DNA from: Chloroflexota bacterium
GTDB lineage: Bacteria; Chloroflexota; Anaerolineae; UBA4142
Direction of reading: 5' to 3'
Assembly (NCBI GenBank): GCA_023380675.1
Contig: JAMCRS010000003.1
Coordinates: forward strand, 1 to 17,345
DNA: 17,345 nt
Part shown: one piece after another, positions 5,396 to 13,971 of the stretch
Layout of the letters: the number at the start of each line of letters is the position of its first letter
Numbering within the stretch: position 1 is the first letter of the stretch
Program-made: the position numbers and the translations under genes
The notes under the pieces: generated by a model
The model's input: the letters and a program-made list of their open reading frames with translations, nothing else
What the model was told of the DNA's origin: nothing
Databases searched by the model: none

Positions 5396-6896
5396 CTTTG
5401 ATCTCAAGCAGAAGCTGCCGCCCAACGCACCCGCGCTGACCCAGGACCTGGAACTGGACACGCTGTTCAACGCGATGGCGCTTGGCGACAAATTTCTACT
5501 TGAGGTGGCCCAAAAGTCCGTCCTTTCCGGCGTGAGCACCGATCTGGACACCCTCTTGTACCGCCAAAATGTCCTGAAGGACTGCCTGGAGAATTCATTC
5601 GTCGTAAGAGAGATCTACGACATTGCGGTCGAGTCCATTGAAAACGAGAGGAAGATCTATTGGGGCATTTTCAGCAAATATCCCTCCGCGATACTGGATC
5701 GTTCCATACAAGTTTTGTTAATGTTCGTGGGCCAGCTTAGGAAACTAAGGCATATCGGCGAAGAGCATGCCGACGAGTTTGAGTCAGAGGGCTTGACGAC
5801 GTTCTTCGCCATGTTGAGAAGAGAACTGAGCGATGAATACTTCGCCCGCGTCCAGGATCAGCTGCGCGAGCTGAAATTCCGTGATGGGATCTCCATCAGC
5901 GCGGGACTGGGAAAGGGGAACAAGGGTACCCATTACGTGCTTCGCAAGCCGCCGCACGAACGACGCAGTTGGCTCGAGCGGATCTTTGGAGACAAGCAGA
6001 CGGCGTTCACGCTGCAGATCGCCGATCGCGATGAAGCCGGCTTCAGGGCCTTGTCGGAGCTGAGGGACCGGGGCATCAACCTCGTCGCCAATGCGCTCGC
6101 CCAGTCCTCGGACCACATTCTCAGCTTCTTCAGCATGTTGCGGACCGAGCTAGCCTTTTACGTTGGGTGTTTGAACCTGCACGAGCAACTTGTCGGCCTG
6201 GGAGAACCGAGCGCTTTTCCGACTCCGGCGCGGCCGGGCGAGCGCCGACACTCCTTCACAGGACTGTACGATGCCTGTCTTGCGTTGAACATGAAACGAG
6301 CAGTCGTCGGCAGCAACTTAGCCGCCGACGAGAAGAATCTCGTGATAATCACCGGGGCAAACCAAGGCGGCAAATCGACCTTCTTGCGAAGCATCGGGTT
6401 GTCCCAGTTGATGATGCAGTGCGGCATGTTCGTGCCGGCCGAGACGTATTGTTCCAATATATGCGACGGACTCTTCACGCACTATAAGCGAGAAGAAGAC
6501 GCCAGCATGAACAGCGGGAAACTGGATGAAGAACTCTACAGAATGAGTGAAATCGTGGACCACATCACACCCAATCCCGTGCTGTTGTTCAATGAGTCAT
6601 TTGCCGCGACCAACGAACGGGAAGGCTCGGCCATTGCAGGCCAGATCGTCAACGCGTTGTTGGAGAAGGGGATCAAGGTATTCTTTGTCACGCATCTATT
6701 CGAATTCGCGCGTGGCTTTTACGACAAACGTCTGGCGAACTCGATTTTCCTGCGAGCGGAGCGGCAGGCGGACGGAACTCGGACTTTTAGGATAGTCGAA
6801 GGCGAGCCGCTTCAAACCAGTTTCGGCAAAGATGTGTATTACAAGGTGTTCAGTGAAAACGGTCACGTGACCAACGGAGGACCCGATGGCCGGTGA
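5364..6896 (+). CDS. MutS-like ATPase B
   Basis: 510 aa. ATG 5364 lies inside the end of ATPase A and is preceded by AAGGAG at about 10 nt; a second ATG at 5379 is possible. It has the same architecture as A: a helical core and a C-terminal MutS-V ATPase domain with Walker A GANQGGKST (331-339), SMNSGKLDEEL near the signature position, and Walker B PVLLFNESFAATNE. Asn 410 replaces Asp and Glu 411 is present. VTHLFEF follows, with His 444 at the switch position. Unlike A it keeps this His, so B looks the more complete ATPase. There is no DNA-mismatch Phe-x-Glu domain and no Smr domain. Like other MutS-family ATPases it probably dimerises through the ATPase domain, here most simply with A. Confidence 0.88.
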   Translation: MKAFLMYKDRDFDLKQKLPPNAPALTQDLELDTLFNAMALGDKFLLEVAQKSVLSGVSTDLDTLLYRQNVLKDCLENSFVVREIYDIAVESIENERKIYWGIFSKYPSAILDRSIQVLLMFVGQLRKLRHIGEEHADEFESEGLTTFFAMLRRELSDEYFARVQDQLRELKFRDGISISAGLGKGNKGTHYVLRKPPHERRSWLERIFGDKQTAFTLQIADRDEAGFRALSELRDRGINLVANALAQSSDHILSFFSMLRTELAFYVGCLNLHEQLVGLGEPSAFPTPARPGERRHSFTGLYDACLALNMKRAVVGSNLAADEKNLVIITGANQGGKSTFLRSIGLSQLMMQCGMFVPAETYCSNICDGLFTHYKREEDASMNSGKLDEELYRMSEIVDHITPNPVLLFNESFAATNEREGSAIAGQIVNALLEKGIKVFFVTHLFEFARGFYDKRLANSIFLRAERQADGTRTFRIVEGEPLQTSFGKDVYYKVFSENGHVTNGGPDGR

Positions 6897-8088
6897 CGCG
6901 CTGGTCAAGCCAAACGCGGTCCGCCAGACGGCGCTCAAGTTCGTGCTTTTGATCGGCATCTTGAGTTTCTTTGCTGATTTTACGTACGAAGGCTCCAGAA
7001 GCGTTCTCGGTCCATACCTGGCTACGTTGCAAGCCAGCGCCGTGGTCGTCGGAGTGGTCACAGGATTTGGCGAGCTGCTCGGCTATAGTTTGCGTCTGGT
7101 CTCGGGTCGGCTTGCGGATATCACCCAAAAGTTCTGGCCTATCACTATCCTGGGCTATGTCGTTCAAATGTCGGCGGTACCGCTGCTCGCCCTGGCAGGT
7201 AATTGGCCGACTGCTGCAGTGCTGATTATTCTCGAACGGGTCGGTAAGGCCACCCGCAATCCGCCACGGGACGTAATGTTGTCTCACGCGGGCAAGCAAA
7301 TCGGATTTGGATGGGTATTTGGCGTGCACGAGGCGCTGGATCAATTCGGCGCCTTGTTCGGCCCGCTGGCGGTGGCGGCGGTTTTGGCGTTGCGCGGGGA
7401 CTATCGCCTCGCCTTTGCGGCGCTCGCCGTACCGGCCGTGATCAATCTCAGTCTGCTGACGCTCGCCCGGCGGACCTATCCGCATCCCGAAGCCATGGAA
7501 CGTGACGCGCCGAATGTCCAGATGCACGAATTGCCGCAGATCTTTTGGCTGTATCTCGCGGGCGCGGTGCTGGTGGCAGCGGGGTTCGCCGACTTTCCGC
7601 TCATCGCGTATCATTTCGCCCAGGCGTCCACGGTGGCGCCCGATATTATTCCGGTGTTCTACGCCGTGGCCATGGGCGTGAGCGGCACGGGCTCGCTTGT
7701 TTTCGGGCGGCTCTACGACCGGTTCGGGTTCGCGGTGCTAATCGTTCTGACTCTCATTGCCGCCCTCTTCGCGCCTTTAGTATTCCTCGGCGACTCCTCG
7801 GCAACCCTCCTCGGAATGGCGCTTTGGGGCTTGGGCATGGGCGTGCACGAATCGATCATTCCCGCGGCGGTCGCGCCGATGGTCGCGCCGCAGCGCCGTG
7901 CGTCGGCTTTTGGATTGTTCACTGCCGGCTACGGTATCTTCTGGTTCCTGGGAAGCGCGGCGATTGGGATTCTCTACGGCGTTTCTCTGACCGCGTTGAT
8001 CGCATTCTCAGTCACCCTGCAATTGGCGGCGGTGCCGTTGTTCTTCATCGTCGCCAAGCAAGCGCGCTCCGGCCATCTTATTGCTTAA
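6886..8088 (+). CDS. MFS transporter
   Basis: 400 aa integral membrane protein with about 11-12 hydrophobic segments across its length, consistent with a major facilitator fold. ATG 6886 is preceded by GGAGG and overlaps the MutS-B stop by 11 nt. The first half has the loop pattern LERVGKATRNPPRDVMLSHA and a conserved GWVFGVHEALDQFGALFGPL segment; the second half has a matching GLGMGVHESIIPAAVAPM segment, an internal repeat expected for MFS. The substrate cannot be read from sequence. The riboswitch context makes export of fluoride or a toxic fluoride-related anion, or repair of an ion imbalance, a reasonable hypothesis only. Confidence 0.88.
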   Translation: MAGDALVKPNAVRQTALKFVLLIGILSFFADFTYEGSRSVLGPYLATLQASAVVVGVVTGFGELLGYSLRLVSGRLADITQKFWPITILGYVVQMSAVPLLALAGNWPTAAVLIILERVGKATRNPPRDVMLSHAGKQIGFGWVFGVHEALDQFGALFGPLAVAAVLALRGDYRLAFAALAVPAVINLSLLTLARRTYPHPEAMERDAPNVQMHELPQIFWLYLAGAVLVAAGFADFPLIAYHFAQASTVAPDIIPVFYAVAMGVSGTGSLVFGRLYDRFGFAVLIVLTLIAALFAPLVFLGDSSATLLGMALWGLGMGVHESIIPAAVAPMVAPQRRASAFGLFTAGYGIFWFLGSAAIGILYGVSLTALIAFSVTLQLAAVPLFFIVAKQARSGHLIA

Positions 8089-8094
8089 TCCTTT

Positions 8095-8406
8095 GTGGGG
8101 TCTTCCAATCCGCTCAGCGTCGCGCTTGCGACGGTCTCCCGGCTCACGACGGAAGGCGATGTTGCTTCACGGCTCGAAACAGCACAAGTAGAACGTGTCA
8201 TGGCGACGACCGTTTTCAGTGTGAAAGAGAGCGATCCGTTGATGGCGGCGGTGGCGATCATGGTGAATGAGGGTCTGCACCCGGCGCCTGTGTTTCGCGA
8301 TGGGCGACTCGCCGGCGTCGTCAGCCGCGCGGACGCAGTTCGCGCGATCCTGATTCAACGACGTGACCTTGGTCGTCAAGACACGCCTGCCCGAGTGCTG
8401 GGCTGA
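8095..8406 (+). CDS. Single-CBS-domain protein
   Basis: 103 aa from GTG 8095. Residues about 33-96 form one CBS motif: VERVMATTVFSVKESDPLMA, then AVAIMVNEGLHPAPVFRDGR and LAGVVSRADAVRAIL. CBS domains bind adenine nucleotides and regulate transporters or enzymes; one copy normally pairs with another. The start is weak (no ribosome site). The frame is the same as that of the MFS gene, separated from it only by TAA 8086-8088 and two codons, so it may descend from an MFS-CBS fusion. Its stop lies within the ribosome site of the next gene. Confidence 0.7.
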   Translation: MGSSNPLSVALATVSRLTTEGDVASRLETAQVERVMATTVFSVKESDPLMAAVAIMVNEGLHPAPVFRDGRLAGVVSRADAVRAILIQRRDLGRQDTPARVLG

Positions 8407-8419
8407 GGAGCGGTTTCCA

Positions 8420-8782
8420 GTGGCCGGGCGGGATTTTCAAAAAGGCGACGTCGTAGATCGAATCGACGAACTCATCGGGCATGTCAGTTCAGAGGGGCGG
8501 GTGACCGATTGGTCAAGCACCTACGTTGGGCGGGTGCGGCTCGACGGCGCCGTCTTCGACTACAACGGGGATCGAATCGGCTATGTTGCTGCCGGCGGCA
8601 CGCTGTTTGACTGGAGGGAGATCCCGATCGGTCGACTGCGTGACGACGGTCACGCGCTGGATTACGGCGGGCGAGACGTGGGGTACATCGTCGATATGCC
8701 GCCGCTGCCGGCGGGGGCAGCCGCCATCCTGTTGTTGATCCTACGTGTGATTCGCACGGGATTGATTGAACGCAGAGAATAA
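8420..8782 (+). CDS. Beta-flower-like repeat protein with C-terminal membrane helix
   Basis: 120 aa from GTG 8420, chosen because GAGGAG at 8405-8410 is correctly spaced; the frame is open from 8363. After a short N-terminus, four or five units of about 17-18 residues with Gly-(Hydrophobic)-x(4)-Gly-x-(Hydrophobic)-x-Asp follow: IGHVSSEGRVTDW, VGRVRLDGAVFDY, IGYVAAGGTLFDW, IGRLRDDGHALDY, VGYIVDM. This resembles proteins described as beta-flower folds. A hydrophobic stretch near the C-terminus (AGAAAILLLILRVI) looks like a membrane anchor. Molecular role unknown; position suggests it works with the transporter/CBS genes. Confidence 0.72.
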   Translation: MAGRDFQKGDVVDRIDELIGHVSSEGRVTDWSSTYVGRVRLDGAVFDYNGDRIGYVAAGGTLFDWREIPIGRLRDDGHALDYGGRDVGYIVDMPPLPAGAAAILLLILRVIRTGLIERRE

Positions 8783-8784
8783 AA

Positions 8785-9279
8785 ATGGGCGAACAACTGA
8801 CCTTCTACTGCCCGCGCTGCTGGAAGGAGATACCGGCAGCCGCTGGCGTCTGCCCCCATTGTCACGTCTCCATCGAAAGCAGCGCAAAAGAAGCATTTCT
8901 CGACAAACTGGTCAGCGCGCTGCGGCGTCCGGTTCCTTCCAAGGCCGCGTTCGCCGCACAGATTCTTGGGCGCTTGCGCGATCCGCGCGCCGTCCCTCCT
9001 TTGCTCGAAACGCTTGTTGGCACCTGTGACACCGAGATACGGGAAGCCGCCATTGGCGCGCTGACCGAACTGGGTGACGCACGCGCGGTCGACGCGCTGG
9101 CGCACATTCTGGATGATTCGAACTCGCTTCTCACGATGCGTGTCGCCGTGGCTCACGCGTTGGGCAGAATTGGCGACGCGCGAGCGACGGCCGCGCTTCG
9201 TGCCGCGGCGGGTGACGGGCATGCGCCGGCGCGCGCCGCGCGCGCGGCATTAGACAAAGCGCAGCTTGCCGCGCGATAG
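8785..9279 (+). CDS. Zinc-ribbon HEAT-repeat protein
   Basis: 164 aa. ATG 8785 follows the upstream stop by 2 nt; the ribosome site is weak, so translation may be coupled. Residues 9-26 hold two Cys-x2-Cys knuckles (C9, C12, C23, C26), a zinc ribbon. Residues about 50-160 contain HEAT/PBS-lyase-type repeats: ILGRLRDPRAVPPLLETL, AIGALTELGDARAVDALAHI, AVAHALGRIGDARATAALRA. Such proteins usually act as protein-binding scaffolds. No membrane segment. It is the last intact gene of the run started by the riboswitch promoter, and no intervening promoter or terminator is evident. Confidence 0.8.
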   Translation: MGEQLTFYCPRCWKEIPAAAGVCPHCHVSIESSAKEAFLDKLVSALRRPVPSKAAFAAQILGRLRDPRAVPPLLETLVGTCDTEIREAAIGALTELGDARAVDALAHILDDSNSLLTMRVAVAHALGRIGDARATAALRAAAGDGHAPARAARAALDKAQLAAR

Positions 9280-9294
9280 ATCGATACGCTGATC

Positions 9295-9489
9295 GTGAAA
9301 GATGGCATGAGCCGGAACAATAGGAATAACGGAAATAGGTCGAGCCCCGCTGAGAATGAACGGACTGTGCTGGTCGGCGAATTCGAAGAGGCCCTGTCAA
9401 AGCCGGGTTGCGCCATCTGCCGGATGCTTTCGCGGAGCGAGCGCCAATACCTGTGGAATTTCCTATTTGAAGGAGTGATGGACGCCTAG
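9295..9489 (+). pseudogene. Truncated DUF6062-like N-terminal fragment
   Basis: 64 aa from GTG 9295 (ATG 9307 also possible). Residues about 28-62 (LVGEFEEALSKPGCAICRML, then SRSERQYLWNFLFEGVMD) match the start of proteins I know as DUF6062: a Cys-x2-Cys knuckle, then an aromatic helix ending LxEGVxD. Those proteins are usually about 200 residues or more; this frame stops right after the conserved start, so the rest was probably lost by deletion before 9490. It could still be expressed as a small protein. Confidence 0.5.
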
Positions 9490-9496
9490 TTTCTCA

Positions 9497-9525
9497 TTGA
9501 CTTGCAGCCTATCTTGCGCTATCTT
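9497..9525 (+). promoter_or_regulatory. Promoter of the GT-C-like membrane protein gene
   Basis: TTGACT (9497-9502), 17-bp spacer, TATCTT (9520-9525). The predicted start near 9532 leaves a leader of only about 13 nt before ATG 9545. It also rules out the upstream TTG at 9497 as a start codon, since that TTG is the -35 box. Confidence 0.6.
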
Positions 9526-9544
9526 GTGTGCACGCGAGCGCCAC

Positions 9545-11032
9545 ATGACCGCCTACACCCAACTCGAAAAACGCATCCTCTGGTTCTTTCCCTCCGCCGG
9601 CGTATTGGTTTTTGTTCTCCTCTTCTGGGAAAGCCTTTTCTTCATGCCCACCATGATCAATGGCGGCGACGGCGATCTCGGTCGGCACGTGACCTTTGGC
9701 AACGTCGTCCTTTCCACTCGCGCGATCCCCACTCGCGACCTGTTTTCAAACACGATGTTGGGCGCCCCCTTTGTGCCGCACGAGTGGCTGAGCGAGACGC
9801 TGTTCGCACTTGCCTATGATGCGGCCGGGTTGAACGGCGTCGCGTGGTTCACTGCATTGCTTATCGCCGTGACGTTCGCGTTGGTTGCTGTCGGACTGCG
9901 CGCGCTGGGAGTCGGGTCGATCCTTGCAGTTGCCTTCGCCATCGCCGCGTCGGTCGTCGGCGCACTGCACGCGCTCCCGCGCCCACACCTCTTCTCGTGG
10001 CTCTTTTGCGCGATCTTCGTTCTTGTCTTGGAGCACTATCGCCGGGATGGACGCGTCCGCCGGCTCTTGATCCTTCCCGTTTTGATGGTCGCCTGGGTCA
10101 ATCTCCATCCTGGGTTTATTTATGGTCTCGGGATCTTGGGTCTCTACCTTGCCGGCGCGATCCTCGAGCGAAATTGGCAAAGCATGCGGCGTCTTACCGT
10201 CACTCTCGCCGCCGCCTGGGTTGCGTCGCTTGTCAACCCGGTCGGCATTACGATGATGACGAACAGCCTCGCGCTGGCGCAAGACCGCTTCATTGTCGAC
10301 GTCACGTCGGAATATCAGAGTCCGAATTTTCACATCCTCAGCACCTGGCCGTTCATCGGGATGCTCGTACTCTCTTTCTTCATCCTCGGGCGCGCGGATC
10401 GGCCGATCAAGTGGACCCCCATACTGCTTCTCGCTTCCTGGACAGGATTTGCGCTATATGCGGTCCGCAATATCCCGATCTACGCGATCGTCGCGGCGTT
10501 CATCCTCGCGCCGGAGGCGCAGCCGATGGCTCAAGTGCTCCTAGGCAAATTCCGATTCCTTGCGAGAATGGAAGAGCTCGACCGTCTCGCGTGGGGATGG
10601 ATGTGGGCGGCTGCCGCAGTCCTGGTCCTCGTGCTGGTCGAGGCAGCCGGAGGGCGGCTCGACGTACGGAACCTGGGGAATGCGTTCGACCCGCACGTTT
10701 TCCCGGTCGCCGCGGTCGATCGCCTGCAGGAGTCGCCGCCGGCCGGCAACATGTTCAACGAATTCACCTGGGGTGGATACCTGATCTACCGGCTCTGGCC
10801 GGCAGAGCGTGTCTTCATCGACGGACAGACCGACCTGTACGGCGACGCCCTCACGCGCGAGTACGTTGACATCCTGAGCGGTCCGCCGGATTGGGAGCAG
10901 TTGCTTGATCGTTACAACATCGGCTGGGTCATTCTGCCCCCGACGCGCCCGCTTTCACTGCGGTTGAACCAGTCGCCTGACTGGGTGCTGTGGTACAAAG
11001 ACTCTACTGCCGGTGTCTGGGTAAAGCGCTGA
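9545..11032 (+). CDS. Polytopic membrane protein, GT-C/ArnT-like architecture
   Basis: 495 aa. After a short N-terminus and the first hydrophobic segment comes an acidic loop (GGDGDLGRHVTFGNVVL then IPTRDLFSNT and PHEWLSETLF), then about ten further hydrophobic segments, and a C-terminal soluble tail with WGGYLIYRLWPAERVFIDGQ, TDLYGDALTREYV and DRYNIGWVILPP. The Asp-rich first loop after the first membrane helix is where GT-C glycosyltransferases (lipid-linked sugar donors) carry catalytic acids, and the tail resembles the periplasmic end of such proteins. Homologs I recall are mostly unnamed. A role in envelope glycosylation is plausible, not shown. It has its own promoter, so it is probably independent of the riboswitch operon. 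Confidence 0.75.
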   Translation: MTAYTQLEKRILWFFPSAGVLVFVLLFWESLFFMPTMINGGDGDLGRHVTFGNVVLSTRAIPTRDLFSNTMLGAPFVPHEWLSETLFALAYDAAGLNGVAWFTALLIAVTFALVAVGLRALGVGSILAVAFAIAASVVGALHALPRPHLFSWLFCAIFVLVLEHYRRDGRVRRLLILPVLMVAWVNLHPGFIYGLGILGLYLAGAILERNWQSMRRLTVTLAAAWVASLVNPVGITMMTNSLALAQDRFIVDVTSEYQSPNFHILSTWPFIGMLVLSFFILGRADRPIKWTPILLLASWTGFALYAVRNIPIYAIVAAFILAPEAQPMAQVLLGKFRFLARMEELDRLAWGWMWAAAAVLVLVLVEAAGGRLDVRNLGNAFDPHVFPVAAVDRLQESPPAGNMFNEFTWGGYLIYRLWPAERVFIDGQTDLYGDALTREYVDILSGPPDWEQLLDRYNIGWVILPPTRPLSLRLNQSPDWVLWYKDSTAGVWVKR

Positions 11033-11132
11033 TCGGAGATCACATTGCCAAATCCCCAGTATCGATATCATCACCTCGGAATACCGACGCAACATCAGGT
11101 GAAAGGCGAAGCGTAATCACGTCTCCATCTCC

Positions 11133-11161
11133 TTGACCAACGGCCCTTTTGGGGCTATTAT
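11133..11161 (+). promoter_or_regulatory. gnd promoter
   Basis: TTGACC (11133-11138), 17-bp spacer, TATTAT (11156-11161): five of six matches in each box. The transcript would start near 11168, about 36 nt before the gnd ATG, with the ribosome site AGAGGAG inside the leader. Confidence 0.7.
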
Positions 11162-11203
11162 CCGACTGTTAGTGAATATCGTCGCAGAGGAGATCGACAC
11201 ACA

Positions 11204-12613
11204 ATGGCAAGCGCAGACATTGGCCTTACGGGCCTCGCCGTAATGGGACAGAACCTCGTATTGAACATGGAGCGTAATGGGTACACGGTCGCGGTCCATA
11301 ACCGCACGACCAAGACGATGACCGATTTCGTCGCCGCGCACCCGGGCAAGAAGCTGGTCGGCTGCGAGACGCTCGCGCAATTTGTCGCCGCACTCTCGAA
11401 ACCCCGCAAGATCATGATCATGGTCAAGGCCGGCCCGCCGGTCGATGCGGTGATCGACCAACTCGTCCCGCTCCTCGAGCCGGGCGACCTCATCATCGAC
11501 GGCGGCAATTCGTTCTTTCCGGACACCGAGCAGCGCTCCAAGGCGCTCGAGGCAAAGGGCCTGCGCTTTATCGGCACCGGCGTCTCCGGCGGCGAAGAGG
11601 GCGCGCTCTGGGGCCCCAGCATCATGCCGGGCGGCCAGCCGCAAGCCTACGCGATGGTCAAGGACATTTTTACCGCGATATCCGCCAAAGTGGACGGCGA
11701 GCCGTGCGTCACCTACATCGGACCACGCGGCGCGGGCCACTATGTCAAGATGGTGCACAACGGCATCGAGTACGGCGACATGCAGTTGATCGCCGAAGCG
11801 TACGACATCCTGCACCGCGCGCTCAACCTCTCCGCCGCCGAGCTGCACGACATTTTTGCGGAATGGAACAAGGGGGAATTGCAGTCTTATTTGATCGAGA
11901 TCACGGCGGACATTTTCACGCGCAAAGACCCTGATACCGGCAAGCCGTTGGTCGACCTGATCCTGGACGAGGCGCAGCAAAAGGGGACCGGTAAGTGGAC
12001 GAGCCAGAACGCGTTCGATCTCGGCGTGCCTATACCGACGATCAACGCGGCGGTCGAGTCGCGCGTCATTTCCGGCTATAAAGAGGAGCGGGTCGCGGCG
12101 AGCCGCGTTATCGCCGGGCCGCGCGCCAAATACGATGGCGATCGCAAAAAGCTGATCGATGCCGTACGCGACGCGCTGTACGCTGCCAAGATTTGCTCTT
12201 ATGCGCAGGGGATGGCGCTGCTTCGCGCGGCGAGCCGCGAATTCGACTACGGTCTGAAATACGGCGAGTTGGCGGCTATCTGGCGCGGCGGCTGCATCAT
12301 CCGCGCGGTCTTTTTGAACCGCATCACGGATGCCTTTCGCCGCAATCCCGATCTCCCCAACCTCTTGCTCGACGACGGTTTCAAGGCGGACGTCGAGAGC
12401 CGTCAGGGAGCGCTCCGTCTCGTCGTTCAGACGGCCGTCAGCCTCGGCATCCCATGCCTGGCGCTCTCCAGCGCTCTCGCTTATTTGGACGCCTATCGCA
12501 CCGATCGACTGCCGGCGAACTTGACGCAGGCGCAGCGAGATTATTTTGGCGCGCACACCTACCGACGGACCGACAAGGACGGCGTCTTCCATACCGAGTG
12601 GGCGCAAAGCTGA
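11204..12613 (+). CDS. gnd: 6-phosphogluconate dehydrogenase, decarboxylating
   Basis: 469 aa, the usual length of the long form. It oxidises 6-phosphogluconate to ribulose 5-phosphate and CO2 in the oxidative pentose phosphate pathway (cytoplasm). The N-terminal Rossmann domain has GLAVMG at 10-15 and N33-R34-T35 after the second strand, a signature for NADP rather than [13 protein letters not shown] and [10 protein letters not shown] form the substrate site. K182 and E189 in [18 protein letters not shown] are the catalytic pair (K183/E190 in the sheep enzyme). The C-terminal all-helical domain and the TEWAQ-type tail are complete. AGAGGAG precedes ATG 11204, and promoter and terminator frame it as a single-gene unit. 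An apparently long antisense frame (11117-12607) is a codon-bias shadow. Confidence 0.98.
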   Translation: MASADIGLTGLAVMGQNLVLNMERNGYTVAVHNRTTKTMTDFVAAHPGKKLVGCETLAQFVAALSKPRKIMIMVKAGPPVDAVIDQLVPLLEPGDLIIDGGNSFFPDTEQRSKALEAKGLRFIGTGVSGGEEGALWGPSIMPGGQPQAYAMVKDIFTAISAKVDGEPCVTYIGPRGAGHYVKMVHNGIEYGDMQLIAEAYDILHRALNLSAAELHDIFAEWNKGELQSYLIEITADIFTRKDPDTGKPLVDLILDEAQQKGTGKWTSQNAFDLGVPIPTINAAVESRVISGYKEERVAASRVIAGPRAKYDGDRKKLIDAVRDALYAAKICSYAQGMALLRAASREFDYGLKYGELAAIWRGGCIIRAVFLNRITDAFRRNPDLPNLLLDDGFKADVESRQGALRLVVQTAVSLGIPCLALSSALAYLDAYRTDRLPANLTQAQRDYFGAHTYRRTDKDGVFHTEWAQS

Positions 12614-12627
12614 CGCTCCACAGAGCC

Positions 12628-12670
12628 AAACCGCCGGGCCGTCTCTCCGATGCCCGGCGGTTTACTTTTT
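12628..12670 (+). terminator. gnd terminator
   Basis: A perfect 12-bp stem AAACCGCCGGGC (12628-12639) with GCCCGGCGGTTT (12652-12663), 12-nt loop, followed by ACTTTTTCC. The 3' arm covers the stop codon of the convergent mrfB gene, so it may act in both directions, though the minus-strand T-tract is poor. Confidence 0.88.
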
Positions 12671-13888
12671 CCTCTGCCGCAGTTCCAGCCGTTCGAGTCG
12701 ATGCTCGAGGTCGGCGAGCCATTCGCGGCGCACGGTGGGGCTGGTCGCGCGGTCGCGCAGGATAGCCAGACCGGCGCGTGTCCATTCTTCGGCTTGGGCG
12801 TAGTCCCGTTCTTTGTGCTCGTAGTATTTCGCTAGCTCCACGAACGCATACATCTGCCGCGTTCCTGCCGCGCCCTTCCAAAGGTCGAGCGCCGTAGGCA
12901 TGTCTCCGCGCTGCCGATGCAGCAGGGCGAGGCGGCGCACCGTCTGTCGGTATGCCTCTTCCGGTACATCCAGTTCCAGCCCGCGCGCATAAAGTTGCGC
13001 GGCTTCGTCCAGGCGACCCAGGTCCTCGAACAGCTTGCCGATGGCGATCAGGTCCAGGCCGTGCTCGACTGCAAAGACAAGCGGGTTGTCGAGCAGCGCG
13101 GCGACGTGGCTGAGCAGCGCCGCCATGGCGACGACGTCCATTGCGTTGTGATAGAGGACGCGTTCGAGCGGCCGGGCGTCGCCGGTCTGAAGATAGTCAA
13201 AGTACATCTGCGGGATCAGAAATCCTGGTATGTCTTGCCCGCTGCGCGCCGCACCCAGAATGTGCGTTTCGAGCGAGCCGAGAGCGCGGCTCTCCAGCCG
13301 ATTGCGCCACAAGCGCCTTGCCAACGGCAGCAGGTCGAGATGCGGGATGTCAGCAAAAGGTGTTTCGCATCGGTTCGTGATGTAACGCGCGTTGAGGAGC
13401 GGCACGTCGAACGCCTTGCCGTTGAAAGTGACCAACGCGTCGAGCGGCTGAAGCAGGTCGATCAGCGCCGCGAGCATCGCCGGCTCTTCGATCGGGTCGC
13501 GCATAAAGAATTGCGTCAGCTGGAAAGAATCACCCAGGTATCGGCCGATGCCGACGAGGAATGCGTAAGTGCCGGTACCGCCGGCCAGGCCGGTCGTCTC
13601 CGTATCGAGGAACACCATTCCGTTCGCCGCACACCCGGCGATCTGCTCCTGACGCGCCCACGCGGCGATCGTCTCGAGCGACGCGGTGATCTGCAGCGCG
13701 GCGTGCCCATGCCGGTATTCCGGCGGGTACGATTTCTCGATCAGGAACGCTTCGCCGAAAGCGGTCGGGTGGACGCGCCCCGGCATGATGCTCTCGACGG
13801 TGTAAGCCCGTCGCGGCTTTTGCGGCGCCAGATCACGCGCGCCAACCTGAACGCCGAGAGATTTTAGCTTGTCGGAGAGAGTGGGCAT
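12662..13888 (-). CDS. mrfB: YprB/MrfB-type DEDD exonuclease with C-terminal TPR-like region
   Basis: 408 aa. Residues about 90-270 are an RNase H-like 3'-5' exonuclease of the YprB family (COG3359). Exo I is FLDTETTG (D95, E97), exo II is TFNGKAFDVP (D161), and exo III is LYHNAMDVVAM (H247, D251). All four acidic metal ligands are present. Residues about 290-400 contain helical TPR-like pairs (LGRLDEAAQLYARGLELD; AKYYEHKERDYAQAEEWTRA), a protein-interaction region. In Bacillus subtilis MrfB works with the MrfA helicase in UvrABC-independent excision of mitomycin C-type damage. The same partner lies directly upstream here, with an 83-nt gap and no visible separate promoter. ATG 13888 has no good ribosome site. 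The symbol is assigned by homology and context. Confidence 0.9.
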   Translation of the reverse strand: MPTLSDKLKSLGVQVGARDLAPQKPRRAYTVESIMPGRVHPTAFGEAFLIEKSYPPEYRHGHAALQITASLETIAAWARQEQIAGCAANGMVFLDTETTGLAGGTGTYAFLVGIGRYLGDSFQLTQFFMRDPIEEPAMLAALIDLLQPLDALVTFNGKAFDVPLLNARYITNRCETPFADIPHLDLLPLARRLWRNRLESRALGSLETHILGAARSGQDIPGFLIPQMYFDYLQTGDARPLERVLYHNAMDVVAMAALLSHVAALLDNPLVFAVEHGLDLIAIGKLFEDLGRLDEAAQLYARGLELDVPEEAYRQTVRRLALLHRQRGDMPTALDLWKGAAGTRQMYAFVELAKYYEHKERDYAQAEEWTRAGLAILRDRATSPTVRREWLADLEHRLERLELRQRKK

Positions 13889-13971
13889 CGTAGAAGGTCA
13901 ATTAGTAATCAGGGATTGGGGATTGGAGTGCAGCCATCCCCGCCGCCGGCATAATCCGAGTAGTATGCAAA

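Noticed and set aside
7545..8270. 241-codon frame overlapping the MFS gene
   Set aside because: Arg/Gly-rich shadow frame without domain features; the MFS frame has consistent membrane segments.
11117..12607. 496-codon open frame antisense to gnd
   Set aside because: A mirror frame of a strongly biased coding sequence; it lacks a ribosome site and shows Arg/Asp-rich low-information composition.
13900..13935. GGGATTGGGGATTGG as possible CRISPR or tandem repeat
   Set aside because: Only two short imperfect units with no spacer structure; it looks like simple intergenic repetition between mrfA and mrfB.
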